Shown here one piece after another: positions 17,396 through 26,579 of a stretch of 64,000 bases of DNA (the stretch's first letter is position 1; every line of letters starts with the position of its first letter). Source of the stretch: Bacteroidales bacterium (GTDB lineage Bacteria > Bacteroidota > Bacteroidia > Bacteroidales > UBA10428); contig JAFGBD010000027.1 in assembly GCA_016933335.1 (NCBI GenBank), positions 37,913-101,912 on the forward strand, in the 5' to 3' direction. Under the pieces are notes generated by a model. The model was not told the origin of the DNA, searched no databases, and saw only the letters and a list, made by a program, of their open reading frames with translations. The translations under genes and the position numbers were made by a program.

Positions 17396-17849
17396 CCCTG
17401 GCAGGTACCAGTTTCCTGAATGAGAAAAAAAGCACTTTGTAAAGTATGATTGCCAGTGGTATCGACACAATAAACCAGACTGCAGTTGCTGTCAGGTAAG
17501 CAAGCCAGAAATGATGCAGAGTCCCCCAGACATCTGTTCTCAGCATTGCAAAAAGCTGATCAAAAGAGTGAGGTAAAAGTGAATTATTGAAAATAAGATC
17601 ACCAAGTTTAAGAAAAGGAAAGATGAGCAATATCTGAAGGGGGTAAACCATATAATGACCTATATGTGAAGCAGTCAGATTCAATCTGAAGCAAAATACA
17701 ACCAGTGTTACGAGCAATGATGTAAGTCCGTATAGGGGAATGATTCCTATGGTGATACCTAATGAAACTGATAATGCAAGTTTATGTGGGGTGATTCCTT
17801 TTTTCAGAAAATCAAGTATTTTACTGAAGATCCTGTTTTTTAGCGCCAT
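17388..17849 (-). CDS. DUF2062 membrane protein
   Basis: A 153-residue membrane protein of the DUF2062 family. After a short basic N-terminus come three or four hydrophobic segments: SLGITIGIIPLYGLTSLLVT, the Met/Tyr/Pro-rich IGHYMVYPLQILLIF, and a C-terminal pair. The GITPHKLALSVSLGITIG opening and the Y-P-L-Q motif are typical. In some genomes the domain is fused to glycosyltransferases of lipid metabolism. The gene overlaps the glycosyltransferase stop by 8 bases on the other strand. Function is unknown. Confidence 0.85.
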   Translation of the reverse strand: MALKNRIFSKILDFLKKGITPHKLALSVSLGITIGIIPLYGLTSLLVTLVVFCFRLNLTASHIGHYMVYPLQILLIFPFLKLGDLIFNNSLLPHSFDQLFAMLRTDVWGTLHHFWLAYLTATAVWFIVSIPLAIILYKVLFFSFRKLVPARAK

Positions 17850-17983
17850 GAATAATACCTCTCAAGATAAATTTATTGATGATTCTTAATGTTACGTTTG
17901 AATCAAACTAAAGTTTGCGAATTTAAAAGAAAAATGCATATAAAGTACGATTACATCCATAATTTTTAACCATCCGGTAAGAA

Positions 17984-18733
17984 TTAAGATCCTTTGGTAT
18001 TTCTGAACTGCTGAATCCATCTGGTAAGTTTTTCAAAATGAGATCCTTCCCAGTAAACATTTTTACATTCGGTGCACTGGTAGAACTCATTAAAGTGTTT
18101 AATCGTCAAGGGTTTAAGATATCTGATCACAGATTGTTTGGATACTTTTCTGATCCTGCCATTACAGCATGAACATCGTGAGAAGGGTTTTATTTTATCT
18201 TTCAGATCAAACTTATCTATGATTTCCTGCAGCTGGCTGCGGGGTTTTTGATTTCTCACATAATAACCATGGGTTACACTTCCATTTTTCAGAATTCCCT
18301 TATCCCTGGTCAGGATTGTTCTTTTTTCCGTAACTGAACGGGTTATGATCTCATCGTCATCAAGATCGTTGCGATAATAGGAGTCAAAACCGAAAAATCT
18401 GAGATATCGTGCAAGCTTACCCAAATGAACATCGAGTATGAATTTTGTGTTTCGGAGGCTCTTCCCTGTTTTTTTAAGACCATTGATATTCAGCAGCTCA
18501 AACACCGGATAAACCGAAATAAAATCACCATCCTGAATCCTGTAGTCAAATGCTTTTGGTATTCCATTCACGAGGACCAGGTCGATCTCGGTGTGAGGCA
18601 CATTAAATGATTCAATGACATCTTTTAACGAAGGATTTCCTTTAATTACCGCAGTGAACGGCACTTTCCTCTTATGCGGAGGGAGAAAGTCATTTAATTC
18701 TTCATAAAATCGGAAAGTTACCTCAGCAGGCAT
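17984..18733 (-). CDS. Ub-Mut7-C type putative RNase with ubiquitin-like domain
   Basis: A 249-residue protein with two domains. The first 85 or so residues look like a ubiquitin/MoaD-like fold (FRFYEELNDFLPPHKRK, then IDLVLVNGIPKAFDYRIQDG). The rest is Mut7-C, a PIN-like RNase domain: FILDVHLGKLARYLRFFGFD, NDLDDDEI and TRDKGIL hold the conserved acidic residues. A zinc ribbon follows, with Cys in RCSCCNG and QCTECKN. The role is probably RNA cleavage. The ubiquitin-like half lacks a C-terminal Gly-Gly and is fused directly, so conjugation is not suggested. The gene has no obvious operon partners. Confidence 0.85.
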   Translation of the reverse strand: MPAEVTFRFYEELNDFLPPHKRKVPFTAVIKGNPSLKDVIESFNVPHTEIDLVLVNGIPKAFDYRIQDGDFISVYPVFELLNINGLKKTGKSLRNTKFILDVHLGKLARYLRFFGFDSYYRNDLDDDEIITRSVTEKRTILTRDKGILKNGSVTHGYYVRNQKPRSQLQEIIDKFDLKDKIKPFSRCSCCNGRIRKVSKQSVIRYLKPLTIKHFNEFYQCTECKNVYWEGSHFEKLTRWIQQFRNTKGS

Positions 18734-18814
18734 TTTTCAGACGTGAATATTATAATATTTAAGATACAACAAAGATATGAATGCTATGTGAACATCCTCA
18801 TTACAATCACTATT

Positions 18815-19582
18815 TCATTCAGTCTTCGCCAAATCCTTCTTTCTGGAGGCAATGAAGACATATTCCTGAGGTTTCAGTCCATGGTAATTATGCTCATCCT
18901 CAGAAAAATGCATGACTTTAACATCAAAGCCATTTTGTTCCAGTCTGAATTTCAGACCGTTTACTGAATAAATACGGACATGATCCTCCTGTCCGAAATG
19001 AATTTTCCTGTCATTTGGATTTTTGATTGCTGAATTTTCGTATATCGATCCTTTCTTAAAAGGAGTCTGAATCATGCAAATTCCCCCTGGTTTAAGAATC
19101 CTGTATAGTTCCGACATAGCTTCCTTATCTTTTTCTACGTGCTCAAGTATGTGATAACAGATGATCAAGTCATACTTACTGTCAGGTTCATCAATTCTGG
19201 TTATATCAAGGTGCTTATGAGCCATGAAATCTCCTGAAATATCTGTGCTTTCATAAATAATTCCTGGATAAATGCTTAACAATCCAAACAGGCTTTTTGA
19301 CGGGGAGAAATGAAGCACAAAAAGATGCTCCCTTAGAAATTCTGACTTCAGCAATAACCACAAACGTCTGTTTCTAGGCAGGCTCCCACAATAAGGACAT
19401 AATTTTTCACCGTTATCAAGTATGATGAACCTTCTGAGCTTCCTGTTGCAAATGGTACATTCATATTTTTTCCCCTTGTAAAACCGGTATAAAATGCCTC
19501 TTAGCAGCTTTTCATTGTTTGCTGCCATTTTTTCCGGAATCATTCTTTTCATATATTGTTTAAGGACAAGATACATTGACAT
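18815..19582 (-). CDS. Class I SAM-dependent methyltransferase with zinc-finger N-terminus
   Basis: A 255-residue protein. Residues about 36-65 hold four Cys in ECTICNRKL and LCPYCGSLPRNRR, a likely zinc-binding module found in some methyltransferases of small molecules or surface sugars. The methyltransferase core follows, with the post-I acidic STDISG, YDLIICYHILEHVEKDKEA and YRILKPGGICMIQTPF typical of Methyltransf_11. The substrate is unknown. A TAAATTTG box lies upstream on the minus strand at 19626-19619, giving a leader of about 30 bases. Confidence 0.85.
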   Translation of the reverse strand: MSMYLVLKQYMKRMIPEKMAANNEKLLRGILYRFYKGKKYECTICNRKLRRFIILDNGEKLCPYCGSLPRNRRLWLLLKSEFLREHLFVLHFSPSKSLFGLLSIYPGIIYESTDISGDFMAHKHLDITRIDEPDSKYDLIICYHILEHVEKDKEAMSELYRILKPGGICMIQTPFKKGSIYENSAIKNPNDRKIHFGQEDHVRIYSVNGLKFRLEQNGFDVKVMHFSEDEHNYHGLKPQEYVFIASRKKDLAKTE

Positions 19583-19618
19583 AGGCTACTCCCGTTAAAC
19601 CGACCATTTTAAAGTTAA

Positions 19619-19626
19619 CAAATTTA
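19619..19626 (-). promoter_or_regulatory. Predicted -7 box for the 18815-19582 methyltransferase
   Basis: TAAATTTG on the minus strand matches TAnnTTTG exactly, about 37 bases from the ATG. No convincing -33 partner lies at the usual distance, so only the -7 element is claimed. Confidence 0.35.
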
Positions 19627-19772
19627 ATATTTTATAAAATTATCTGCATTTATTACAAATCCGGATCTGATGCAAAAAGAATTGTCCGCATAATGACTTA
19701 AATCATGAATTTCCTGTTCCTTAAAATTGCTTTATTCACTAACTTGTAACTGGTTTTAAAACACTAATCACC

Positions 19773-21227
19773 ATGGAAAAAATAGATCCAGGACTCAAAA
19801 ATCTCAATAACGTTTTCCCGGATTCATTCACTCCCGAACAGCTCGCAAAAGCAAAGACGCTGTTCCTGAAAAGACTGGCTGAACTGGCGCACAGGCATTA
19901 TGGAGGTAAAATCCAGGTAATTCCGAAAGCCCCTGTGCCGGGTTACAACTGGTTTAATGTATGGTATACTCCAGGTGTGTCAAAAATTTCCACCGATATC
20001 AGGGATAATAACGATATCTCTTACGAACTTACCAACAGAGGTAATATGGTAGCTGTTGTGAGCGATTCAACACGTGTACTGGGTGATGGTAATTGCACTC
20101 CTCCTGGAGGACTGGGTGTAATGGAAGGAAAGGCCTTTCTGATGAAATACCTTGGAGGAATTGACGCCATTGCATTATGTATTGACAGCAGAAACGGGAG
20201 GGGTGAAAATGATCCGGATAAAATGATTGAATTTGTAAAAATGGCTCAGCATAGCTTCGGAGCGATCAACCTGGAAGATATCTCCCAGCCAAATTGTTTT
20301 AAAGTACTGGACAGACTTAGAGAAGAATGTGATATTGCCGTCTGGCATGATGATGCCCAGGGTACGGCCTGCGTTATTCTTGCAGGTTTGATCAATGCCT
20401 TGAAACTGGCAGAAAAGAATATTGCTGATATAAAAATTGTAATGCTGGGAGCAGGTGCAGCCAATACAACCATTGCGCGGTTAATTATAGCTGATGGTGC
20501 GAATCCGGAGAATATCGTTCTTTTTGATAAAGATGGTCCGCTGGACACTGATCGTAAAGATTTTAAAGAAGATAAGAGGTATTACCGTACATGGGAAATC
20601 TGTCAGGTCACAAATCCCCGGAAGATCAAGACATTTGAAGAGGCTTTCAGTGGAGCGGATGTACTCATTGCATTGTCAGTCCCCGGGCCCAATGTTGTTA
20701 AACCCGGGTGGATCAGAAGCATGTCTGATAAACCGATTGTATTCACATGTGCAAATCCGGTGCCGGAGATATATCCATGCACAGCATTGGAGGCAGGAGC
20801 ATATATTGTTGCCACCGGAAGAGGAGATTTTCCGAACCAGGTCAACAATTCCCTGGGATTTCCAGGCATTCTTAAAGGAACACTGCTTGTCAGGGCACGA
20901 AAAATAACCGACAATATGGCAATTGCAGCTGCTCATTCCATTTCCGAATTTGCGCAAAAGAAAGGTATCAACCCGGATAAAATCGTACCAACCATGGATG
21001 AAACCGAAGTCTTTAAAGAAGAGGCTGCTGCAGTCGCCATGCAGGCAATAAAGGACGGTGTTGCCAGGATTAACCTGTCATGGGATGAGGTTTACAATAA
21101 AGCATCAAAGGATATTAACCATGCAAGAGAGTTGACTCAGGCATTGATGGCACAGGGATTTATTCAGTCCCCACCCGAAGAGATGCTTAAAGAGGCTTTG
21201 GAGTGGTCTGTTAAAAAGGCAGAATAA
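19773..21227 (+). CDS. NAD(P)-dependent malic enzyme, short form
   Basis: A 484-residue malic enzyme that would oxidatively decarboxylate malate to pyruvate, linking the TCA intermediates to pyruvate and NAD(P)H supply. The order is the malic N-terminal domain (WFNVWYTPGVSKISTDI, RVLGDGNCTPPGGLGVMEGK, INLEDISQPNCF), then the metal site VWHDDAQGTA, and the NAD-binding domain with IVMLGAGAANTTIARL. The C-terminal phosphotransacetylase-like domain found in long malic enzymes is absent. Stand-alone gene with 190 bases of upstream space. Confidence 0.93.
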   Translation: MEKIDPGLKNLNNVFPDSFTPEQLAKAKTLFLKRLAELAHRHYGGKIQVIPKAPVPGYNWFNVWYTPGVSKISTDIRDNNDISYELTNRGNMVAVVSDSTRVLGDGNCTPPGGLGVMEGKAFLMKYLGGIDAIALCIDSRNGRGENDPDKMIEFVKMAQHSFGAINLEDISQPNCFKVLDRLREECDIAVWHDDAQGTACVILAGLINALKLAEKNIADIKIVMLGAGAANTTIARLIIADGANPENIVLFDKDGPLDTDRKDFKEDKRYYRTWEICQVTNPRKIKTFEEAFSGADVLIALSVPGPNVVKPGWIRSMSDKPIVFTCANPVPEIYPCTALEAGAYIVATGRGDFPNQVNNSLGFPGILKGTLLVRARKITDNMAIAAAHSISEFAQKKGINPDKIVPTMDETEVFKEEAAAVAMQAIKDGVARINLSWDEVYNKASKDINHARELTQALMAQGFIQSPPEEMLKEALEWSVKKAE

Positions 21228-21347
21228 AACAGATATTAAGAACAATTATATGTCTTGTTTTAACAGCTAAAAAGATCAAAGGATTAAAGAAAAAGACCGA
21301 GATTGCTTAATAAGAAGGAAAGAATAGTAACCGCCTGAAATATCGAA

Positions 21348-21791
21348 TCACTGCTCCTTGTCAAATCTGCGGAACAGCTTTATTGTGCCGTCTTCGGCAA
21401 TATAATCCAGCTGAAGAGAATCACCTGAGAGAGAGATTCCGCAGAAATGAATGTAATCACCTTTTTGAGAGAATAACCTGATGTCCGGTTCAATGGCTTC
21501 AGGATCGGTTACTGTTTCAAGCCAGAAAATTCCTGATGATTCAACCAGATCATTCTTAAACCGTATATACATACCATCAGACGAAAACACCTGTCTGACT
21601 GAGTATCCAACAGAATCATGAGTAAGCACAAAAGGTAATCCTGAATTGGTATTGTAATAGGTTGATTTGATCCAGATCCATTCTCCCATGATTTGGTTCT
21701 CAGTATCAGAGATTAGCTTATCCTCTTTTTTTTCACAACTGAAAGAAAGAAGAAACGGGATTAATATATAAAGTAAATATTTCATTTTCAT
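21348..21791 (-). CDS. Small lipoprotein of unknown function
   Basis: A 147-residue lipoprotein. The signal MKMKYLLYILIPFLLSFSCEKKEDK has a lipobox-like FSC with Cys at about 19, so it should be acylated and anchored to a membrane; the following EKKED acidic stretch fits outer-membrane sorting in Bacteroidota. The mature part (IMGEWIWIKSTYY, SGDSLQLDYI) has the strand pattern of lipocalin-like small lipoproteins common in the phylum. A second ATG at 21785 is equally good. Function unknown. Confidence 0.8.
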   Translation of the reverse strand: MKMKYLLYILIPFLLSFSCEKKEDKLISDTENQIMGEWIWIKSTYYNTNSGLPFVLTHDSVGYSVRQVFSSDGMYIRFKNDLVESSGIFWLETVTDPEAIEPDIRLFSQKGDYIHFCGISLSGDSLQLDYIAEDGTIKLFRRFDKEQ

Positions 21792-21877
21792 GATGCTACT
21801 AAATTAGCTGATTTTCTAATTATAAGACCGGTTTTTTATCAAAAAGTTGCGTGGATCGGTCAAAAAATATGACCGGT

Positions 21878-22096
21878 TCATTGAAAAAGGGTAGGCTGAT
21901 CATCGAAGAGAGAAGGATAGTTGTCACTAAACTTCTTTAAGATTTCAGTGATGATTGTTTCACGCATAAACCTTGTCCTGTTTCTGATATTAAACCTGTT
22001 GCAGTAGTTATCTATTGCACTCCATTCAAGATTATTGAATAATATAATTTGTTTATTGATTCTTTTAAGATTATGATCTTTTTGCCTTCTTCTCAC
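21878..22096 (-). CDS. Small ribbon-helix-helix-like protein
   Basis: A 72-residue basic protein read from a GTG start. It opens RRRQKDHNLKRINKQIILFN, where the strand-like IILF is followed by two helices (LEWSAIDNYCNRFN and RTRFMRETIITEILKKF). This order resembles a ribbon-helix-helix DNA-binding fold, with NRTRFMRE like the second helix. The C-terminus YPSLFDDQPTLFQ is short and acidic/aromatic. I believe such small proteins are widespread in Bacteroidota, but I cannot prove it here. It lies 87 bases upstream of the lipoprotein gene and may be co-transcribed with it. Confidence 0.6.
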   Translation of the reverse strand: MRRRQKDHNLKRINKQIILFNNLEWSAIDNYCNRFNIRNRTRFMRETIITEILKKFSDNYPSLFDDQPTLFQ

Positions 22097-22339
22097 AACA
22101 TCAATTTTCAGATATCAGACTAATAATATTACTTATTATATCTTTTTTTCACACCTGCAATTTTCAACATATTGTTAAAAGACAATAACATCATTAAAGG
22201 CCGGATGAATGACTGTATAATATCAGAATTATAGAAAGTATTTGATATATAGCAAATTAGGAATTATTGTCACCGGGGTGTCTATATCTGTTTGCAATTT
22301 ATATACTGTTAGTAAAAATGAAAATTGTGGTTGTAACAA

Positions 22340-23836
22340 TCAGCTAACCTGATCTCCGGAACGAATTAACCTGTACATGCTGTTTAAATCAATGATTTTT
22401 AATACAAACGCAAATACTATAGAAGCTAAAGCAAAGAAAACGAGCTGGTAAAACCAGGATATGGGTATTCTCCTGACGAGGATTACCATCAGGATTATTA
22501 CAGACGAATATATCAAAAGCTGAATGATCAGTTTATGGTTGATTGAAAATTTAAAAATAATAGTGGCGACAATCACTTGTGTAAAGGCTGTCAGCAACTG
22601 AGCCAGAAGATTTGCAATGGCAGAACCCAGCACTCCAATCCTCGGGATAAGGATGAGATTCAGTATCAGACTGATTAAGGCGCCGGCACCTGCAATGATG
22701 TTGAGGATTTTTAAATTTCCGTTTGCAGTAAGAAGGCAGCCGAATATATAGGTTGAACAGATTCCGAGAAATCCTGGCATAATGGTTCTGAACACGCGTG
22801 AAGATAACATCAGATGTTCGTTATAAAGAAGGCTTATCAGTTCATTGCCATAAGCAACTGATGCCACAGATAGCATTATAGCAGGTATGATAATAAGCAC
22901 ATATGCAATGTGAACAAGCTGTTCGACTGATTCCCTGTTTTTAAGCATCCTGGCAAACATGGGTAATAATATCAGTGCAAAAAGATATCCGTAATTCTGA
23001 AGCATATCCAGTAACCTGAAACTATGGGCATAAATACCTGCCTGAATTCTCCCTTCAGGTAACATACGTTCAAGAAGAATGGAGTCTATCCGGTAATATG
23101 AGGCCATTAAAAAAATCAATAAGGCATAGGGCAGGCTTTTTTTAATAATGGATAAATAATCGCGTATTTCAATATTAAGCTTAAGCCTGCCTGCTTTTGT
23201 CAGAACAACCGTTAATGAAACAAGCAGGGTGATAAAATAGGCAAATGTCTGGGCATAAATAAACCACTCTATTTTAAAGGCGTGCTTTGTCACGTTTCCC
23301 CACAGAAGGGTGCCGCAAATGATGATCAGCAAGGTTTTATCAAGAACAGAAATAATGCTTTCTGTTTTAAAGAGATGCATTCCGCCGATGTTAGCCCTCA
23401 GATAGAGAATCAGACTTGCAAGGAACTGATTGAAGAGTAAGATGGATAAAAGCCTGATCTGATACAGGTTATAATTCCATATGATGCCGATCACCAGGCA
23501 CAGGACAAAATAGATGAGGCCCAGGAATATTCTTATAACCAAAATATTCGACAGGTATCTGGACAATGAATTCTGGTGCCGGGCAATTTCTCTCCTTGTA
23601 AAATTCTCAATGCCCATATCAAGTACGACCTGGAACATCAGTGAAAGACTCAGCAGAGGGAAATAAATTCCATAGGAAGCAGCAGTTACTGCGTTTTGAA
23701 TTCCGACATCTATGCCCAAAACATAAAAAGGCTTTATCAGGAGGTTAAGGAATAACAGAAGAGCAAGGTTTGTGACAAATTTTCTTTTCAATGATACTGC
23801 ATAAAATGGATTGTACAAATGTAATTTTTTTTCCAA
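22340..23836 (-). CDS. Wzx-type oligosaccharide flippase
   Basis: A 498-residue integral membrane protein with 12-14 predicted segments, of the polysaccharide biosynthesis/MATE-like family. It would flip lipid-linked sugar repeats across the inner membrane for O-antigen or capsule assembly. Typical parts are the opening NPFYAVSLKRKFVTNLALLL, the MGIENFTRREIARHQ loop and the late NLILIPRIGVLGSAIANLLAQ. The start appears to be TTG at 23836, since no ATG exists nearby in frame. The gene stands alone; no polymerase or ligase is seen, so the surface-glycan cluster it serves is outside the window. Confidence 0.85.
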   Translation of the reverse strand: MEKKLHLYNPFYAVSLKRKFVTNLALLLFLNLLIKPFYVLGIDVGIQNAVTAASYGIYFPLLSLSLMFQVVLDMGIENFTRREIARHQNSLSRYLSNILVIRIFLGLIYFVLCLVIGIIWNYNLYQIRLLSILLFNQFLASLILYLRANIGGMHLFKTESIISVLDKTLLIIICGTLLWGNVTKHAFKIEWFIYAQTFAYFITLLVSLTVVLTKAGRLKLNIEIRDYLSIIKKSLPYALLIFLMASYYRIDSILLERMLPEGRIQAGIYAHSFRLLDMLQNYGYLFALILLPMFARMLKNRESVEQLVHIAYVLIIIPAIMLSVASVAYGNELISLLYNEHLMLSSRVFRTIMPGFLGICSTYIFGCLLTANGNLKILNIIAGAGALISLILNLILIPRIGVLGSAIANLLAQLLTAFTQVIVATIIFKFSINHKLIIQLLIYSSVIILMVILVRRIPISWFYQLVFFALASIVFAFVLKIIDLNSMYRLIRSGDQVS

Positions 23837-23997
23837 CAGATTCTGCTTTTAAATTGATTATATTAACTTAATACCGGGATAATGTCTTTAAAACTCGGAT
23901 TTGAATCTGAAAATCAGCTCCCGGATTGAATGACACGTCAAACAGAATGATTAGTTTTACAGCCCACAAATGATCATAAGATCATAAAATTTTACAG

Positions 23998-24618
23998 ATG
24001 GCTCCTGTCAAAAGAATATTAAGGCCCTGTTATTCAGGGCACAAAATTGAAGCCGGATGTGATGAAGCTGGCAGGGGATGTCTGGCAGGACCTGTATTTG
24101 CTGCTGCAGTAATTCTTCCTGTCGACTATCATCACACACAATTAAATGATTCAAAACAACTTTCCGAATGTTTAAGGTACCGACTGAGAGAAGAGATTGA
24201 GAAGGAAGCCATAAGCTGGTCAGTTGAACATGTTTTACCTGCCGAGATAGACCTCCTTAATATTCTGAGAGCGTCAATAACAGCTATGCACAGAGCATTG
24301 AACAAACTGGAGGTATTACCTGAATTCCTGCTTATAGACGGGAACAGGTTCATTAATTATAAAAATATACCGCATCAATGCATCATAAAAGGTGACTCCA
24401 GGTATTGTTCGATAGCTGCAGCTTCAATACTGGCTAAAACCTACAGAGATGATTACATGAAAAGGATTCACAAGCAATATAGCTGTTACGGCTGGGATAA
24501 GAACAAGGGTTATTCAACATCAGAACACCGACTGGCGATTGAAACACATGGAATATCACCACACCACCGCAAATCATTCAGGCTTACAGATAGTCAATTG
24601 TCCTTGGACTTCCGGTGA
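23998..24618 (+). CDS. rnhB: Ribonuclease HII
   Basis: A 206-residue RNase HII. It nicks 5' of single ribonucleotides in DNA and removes RNA primers. The active site Asp-Glu is in [14 protein letters not shown] (Asp22, Glu23), and further acidic residues sit in LLIDGNRF and [21 protein letters not shown]. The KGYSTSEHR element near the C-terminus is typical. It is the first of three plus-strand genes, with marC 65 bases later and rnhA overlapping the end of marC. Confidence 0.97.
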   Translation: MAPVKRILRPCYSGHKIEAGCDEAGRGCLAGPVFAAAVILPVDYHHTQLNDSKQLSECLRYRLREEIEKEAISWSVEHVLPAEIDLLNILRASITAMHRALNKLEVLPEFLLIDGNRFINYKNIPHQCIIKGDSRYCSIAAASILAKTYRDDYMKRIHKQYSCYGWDKNKGYSTSEHRLAIETHGISPHHRKSFRLTDSQLSLDFR

Positions 24619-24683
24619 TTTAAAAAATAATTTTTTGATATGGGTGAAATTTACTATTTTGTGACTGATCAAAACTGTTCCGG

Positions 24684-25268
24684 ATGAAGATTGCATTTGT
24701 TGACATAATTACTGTATTCATGGTATTGTTTGCAGTTATTGATATTGCGGGCTCAATTCCTGTTATTATTGATATCAGGCGTAAAACCGGCAAAATTGAT
24801 GCGATGAGGATTTCGCTGATCGCCTATTTCATTATGCTGGTATTCCTGTTTGCCGGAGAACCATTTCTGGGCCTGTTCGGGATCGACGTCAAGTCTTTTG
24901 CCATTGCAGGTTCCTTTGTGTTGTTATTACTGGGTCTTGAAATGGTCTTGGGTATTGAATTTTTCAAAATGGATCATGCCAGGGAATCATCAGTAGTCCC
25001 GATTTCGTTTCCCCTGATTGCCGGAGCAGGAACTTTTACAACCATTATTTCTCTTAAGGCAGAATACAACACTTATGTTATATTTATTTCACTTACCATC
25101 AATATGGTCGTTGTGTATTTCGTTTTAAGGTCCACAAGATTCTTTGAAAAGATTCTGGGTGGTACGGGAATACAGATTCTGAAAAGACTTTTTGGCATCA
25201 TTCTTCTGGCAATTGCCATTCGCCTTTTTATTTCAAATACGGGTATTAAACTGGATCATGTCTCATAA
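24684..25268 (+). CDS. MarC family integral membrane protein
   Basis: A 194-residue six-helix membrane protein of the MarC/NAAT family. Members were first linked to multiple antibiotic resistance, but that link is not supported now, and some act in amino-acid transport. Helices are seen at FMVLFAVIDIAGSIPVII, IAYFIMLVFLFAGEPFL, FAIAGSFVLLLLGLEMVLG, ISFPLIAGAGTFTTIIS, YVIFISLTINMVVVYFV and LFGIILLAIAIRLFI. The IPLIAG-like motif in the fourth helix is characteristic. It lies between the two RNase H genes and its end overlaps rnhA. Confidence 0.9.
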   Translation: MKIAFVDIITVFMVLFAVIDIAGSIPVIIDIRRKTGKIDAMRISLIAYFIMLVFLFAGEPFLGLFGIDVKSFAIAGSFVLLLLGLEMVLGIEFFKMDHARESSVVPISFPLIAGAGTFTTIISLKAEYNTYVIFISLTINMVVVYFVLRSTRFFEKILGGTGIQILKRLFGIILLAIAIRLFISNTGIKLDHVS

Positions 25269-25743
25269 AATCACAATATATACCGATGGTGCATCAAGCG
25301 GGAATCCGGGTCCCGGCGGATACGGAGTTGTTTTAAAGTCTGCCGGTCACAGAAAGGAACTCTCAAGGGGATTCAAGCTGACAACCAACAACCGTATGGA
25401 GCTTCTGGCAGTCATTGCAGGTCTGGAAGCCCTAAAATTCAATAATTGTGATGTTACCATCTATACCGATTCAAAGTATGTTGTTGAGGCTGTTGAAAAA
25501 GGATGGTTATTTGAATGGGAAAAAAGGGGATTTAAAAAGAAAAAAAATCCGGACTTGTGGAAAAGGTTTCTTGATATTTACAGAAAGCACAAAGTTAAAT
25601 TTATCTGGATAAAAGGACATAACAACAACATTGAAAACGAGTTATGTGACAGGATGGCTGTAATGGCTTACCGAGAAGGAAAGTTACATGCAGATGCAGG
25701 GTATGATCAAAACAATATTGATATATTTGGCAGACAGGATTAA
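25258..25743 (+). CDS. rnhA: Ribonuclease HI
   Basis: A 161-residue RNase HI that cuts the RNA strand of RNA-DNA hybrids. Catalytic residues are visible: Asp in YTDGASSGNPGPGGYG, Glu in NRMELLAVIAGLEAL, Asp in IYTDSKYVVEAV and Asp in CDRMAVMA. The frame extends 22 codons back to 25192, but that part reads as marC tail and is not RNase. ATG at 25258 gives the family start MSHKITIYTDG and overlaps marC by 11 bases, which suggests translational coupling. The substrate-binding basic loop FKKKKNP is present. Confidence 0.96.
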   Translation: MSHKITIYTDGASSGNPGPGGYGVVLKSAGHRKELSRGFKLTTNNRMELLAVIAGLEALKFNNCDVTIYTDSKYVVEAVEKGWLFEWEKRGFKKKKNPDLWKRFLDIYRKHKVKFIWIKGHNNNIENELCDRMAVMAYREGKLHADAGYDQNNIDIFGRQD

Positions 25744-25775
25744 ATTGAAAATTTTAGAATTTTAGGTATTTTAAA

Positions 25776-25783
25776 TATCTTTG
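25776..25783 (+). promoter_or_regulatory. Predicted -7 box of the SiaB-like gene
   Basis: TATCTTTG matches TAnnTTTG exactly, 46 bases before the ATG at 25829. No clear -33 element is seen at the normal distance. Confidence 0.4.
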
Positions 25784-25828
25784 ATAAATAACCGGTTTGG
25801 ATGATTTTTTATTTCAGATAACCATTAT

Positions 25829-26353
25829 ATGGAGGTATTATTAAGCTACACGGGTCCCCTGAAATATGACACGATTGGTCTTCTGATTCACAGACTTAAG
25901 GATAAAGCGTCTGAAATGGGATTAAAACTGGTTCTTTATAAGAAGATCCTCCTTGTAATGATCGAGTCACTCGAAAACGTTTTAAAATACAATGAACACT
26001 TTAATGATAAAATAAACCTTCAGAAACAATATTTACCAACTTTCAATATTCAGCAGATAAATGATAAATACATACTTTCCTCTTCAAATGCAGTGCTTAA
26101 TACTGATATTCCGGGACTGACCAGAAGAATATCACTTATCAACAGTCTTGATCCTGACGGATTAAAAAAGCTATATAAAGAAACCATTACAAACGGGCAG
26201 TTTACACATAAGGGAGGTGCTGGCCTGGGATTTATTGAAATAGCCAAGATTTCTTCAGAAAAGATTGTTTTTAATTTCGAACCGATAGACGACAAACTCT
26301 CATATTACAGGATGCAGGTTGTAATCACAGATGACCTTCAGAAGCCCGTGTGA
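25829..26353 (+). CDS. SiaB-like histidine-kinase-fold protein (DUF6272)
   Basis: A 174-residue soluble protein resembling SiaB, a kinase with a GHKL-type ATP-binding fold that phosphorylates the STAS-like partner SiaC in the SiaABCD biofilm switch. In the sequence, IESLENVLKYNEHF fits the N box (Glu and Asn), and HKGGAGLGFIEIAKIS fits a G box. It is much shorter than a sensor kinase. The SiaA phosphatase, SiaC and SiaD partners are not adjacent, which is unlike the Pseudomonas operon. The assignment rests on these motifs and length. Confidence 0.7.
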   Translation: MEVLLSYTGPLKYDTIGLLIHRLKDKASEMGLKLVLYKKILLVMIESLENVLKYNEHFNDKINLQKQYLPTFNIQQINDKYILSSSNAVLNTDIPGLTRRISLINSLDPDGLKKLYKETITNGQFTHKGGAGLGFIEIAKISSEKIVFNFEPIDDKLSYYRMQVVITDDLQKPV

Positions 26354-26579
26354 AAACCGGATAATTAAATCTTTAAATTGCCTGTCAGCTGTCAATATCA
26401 TCTATTCAGTTACAACTTTCCTGATCATTTTATTTCTATCCGTTTTCGTACGCCGGATGCCATGAAACCGGACATTTTCCTGCAATGTTAAAATTACTAA
26501 ATATTCTGAATAACAAACTATTATGTTAAATGGCATATTTTATGTTAGATTAAAAACAAACAGACAATTAACTTATTAA

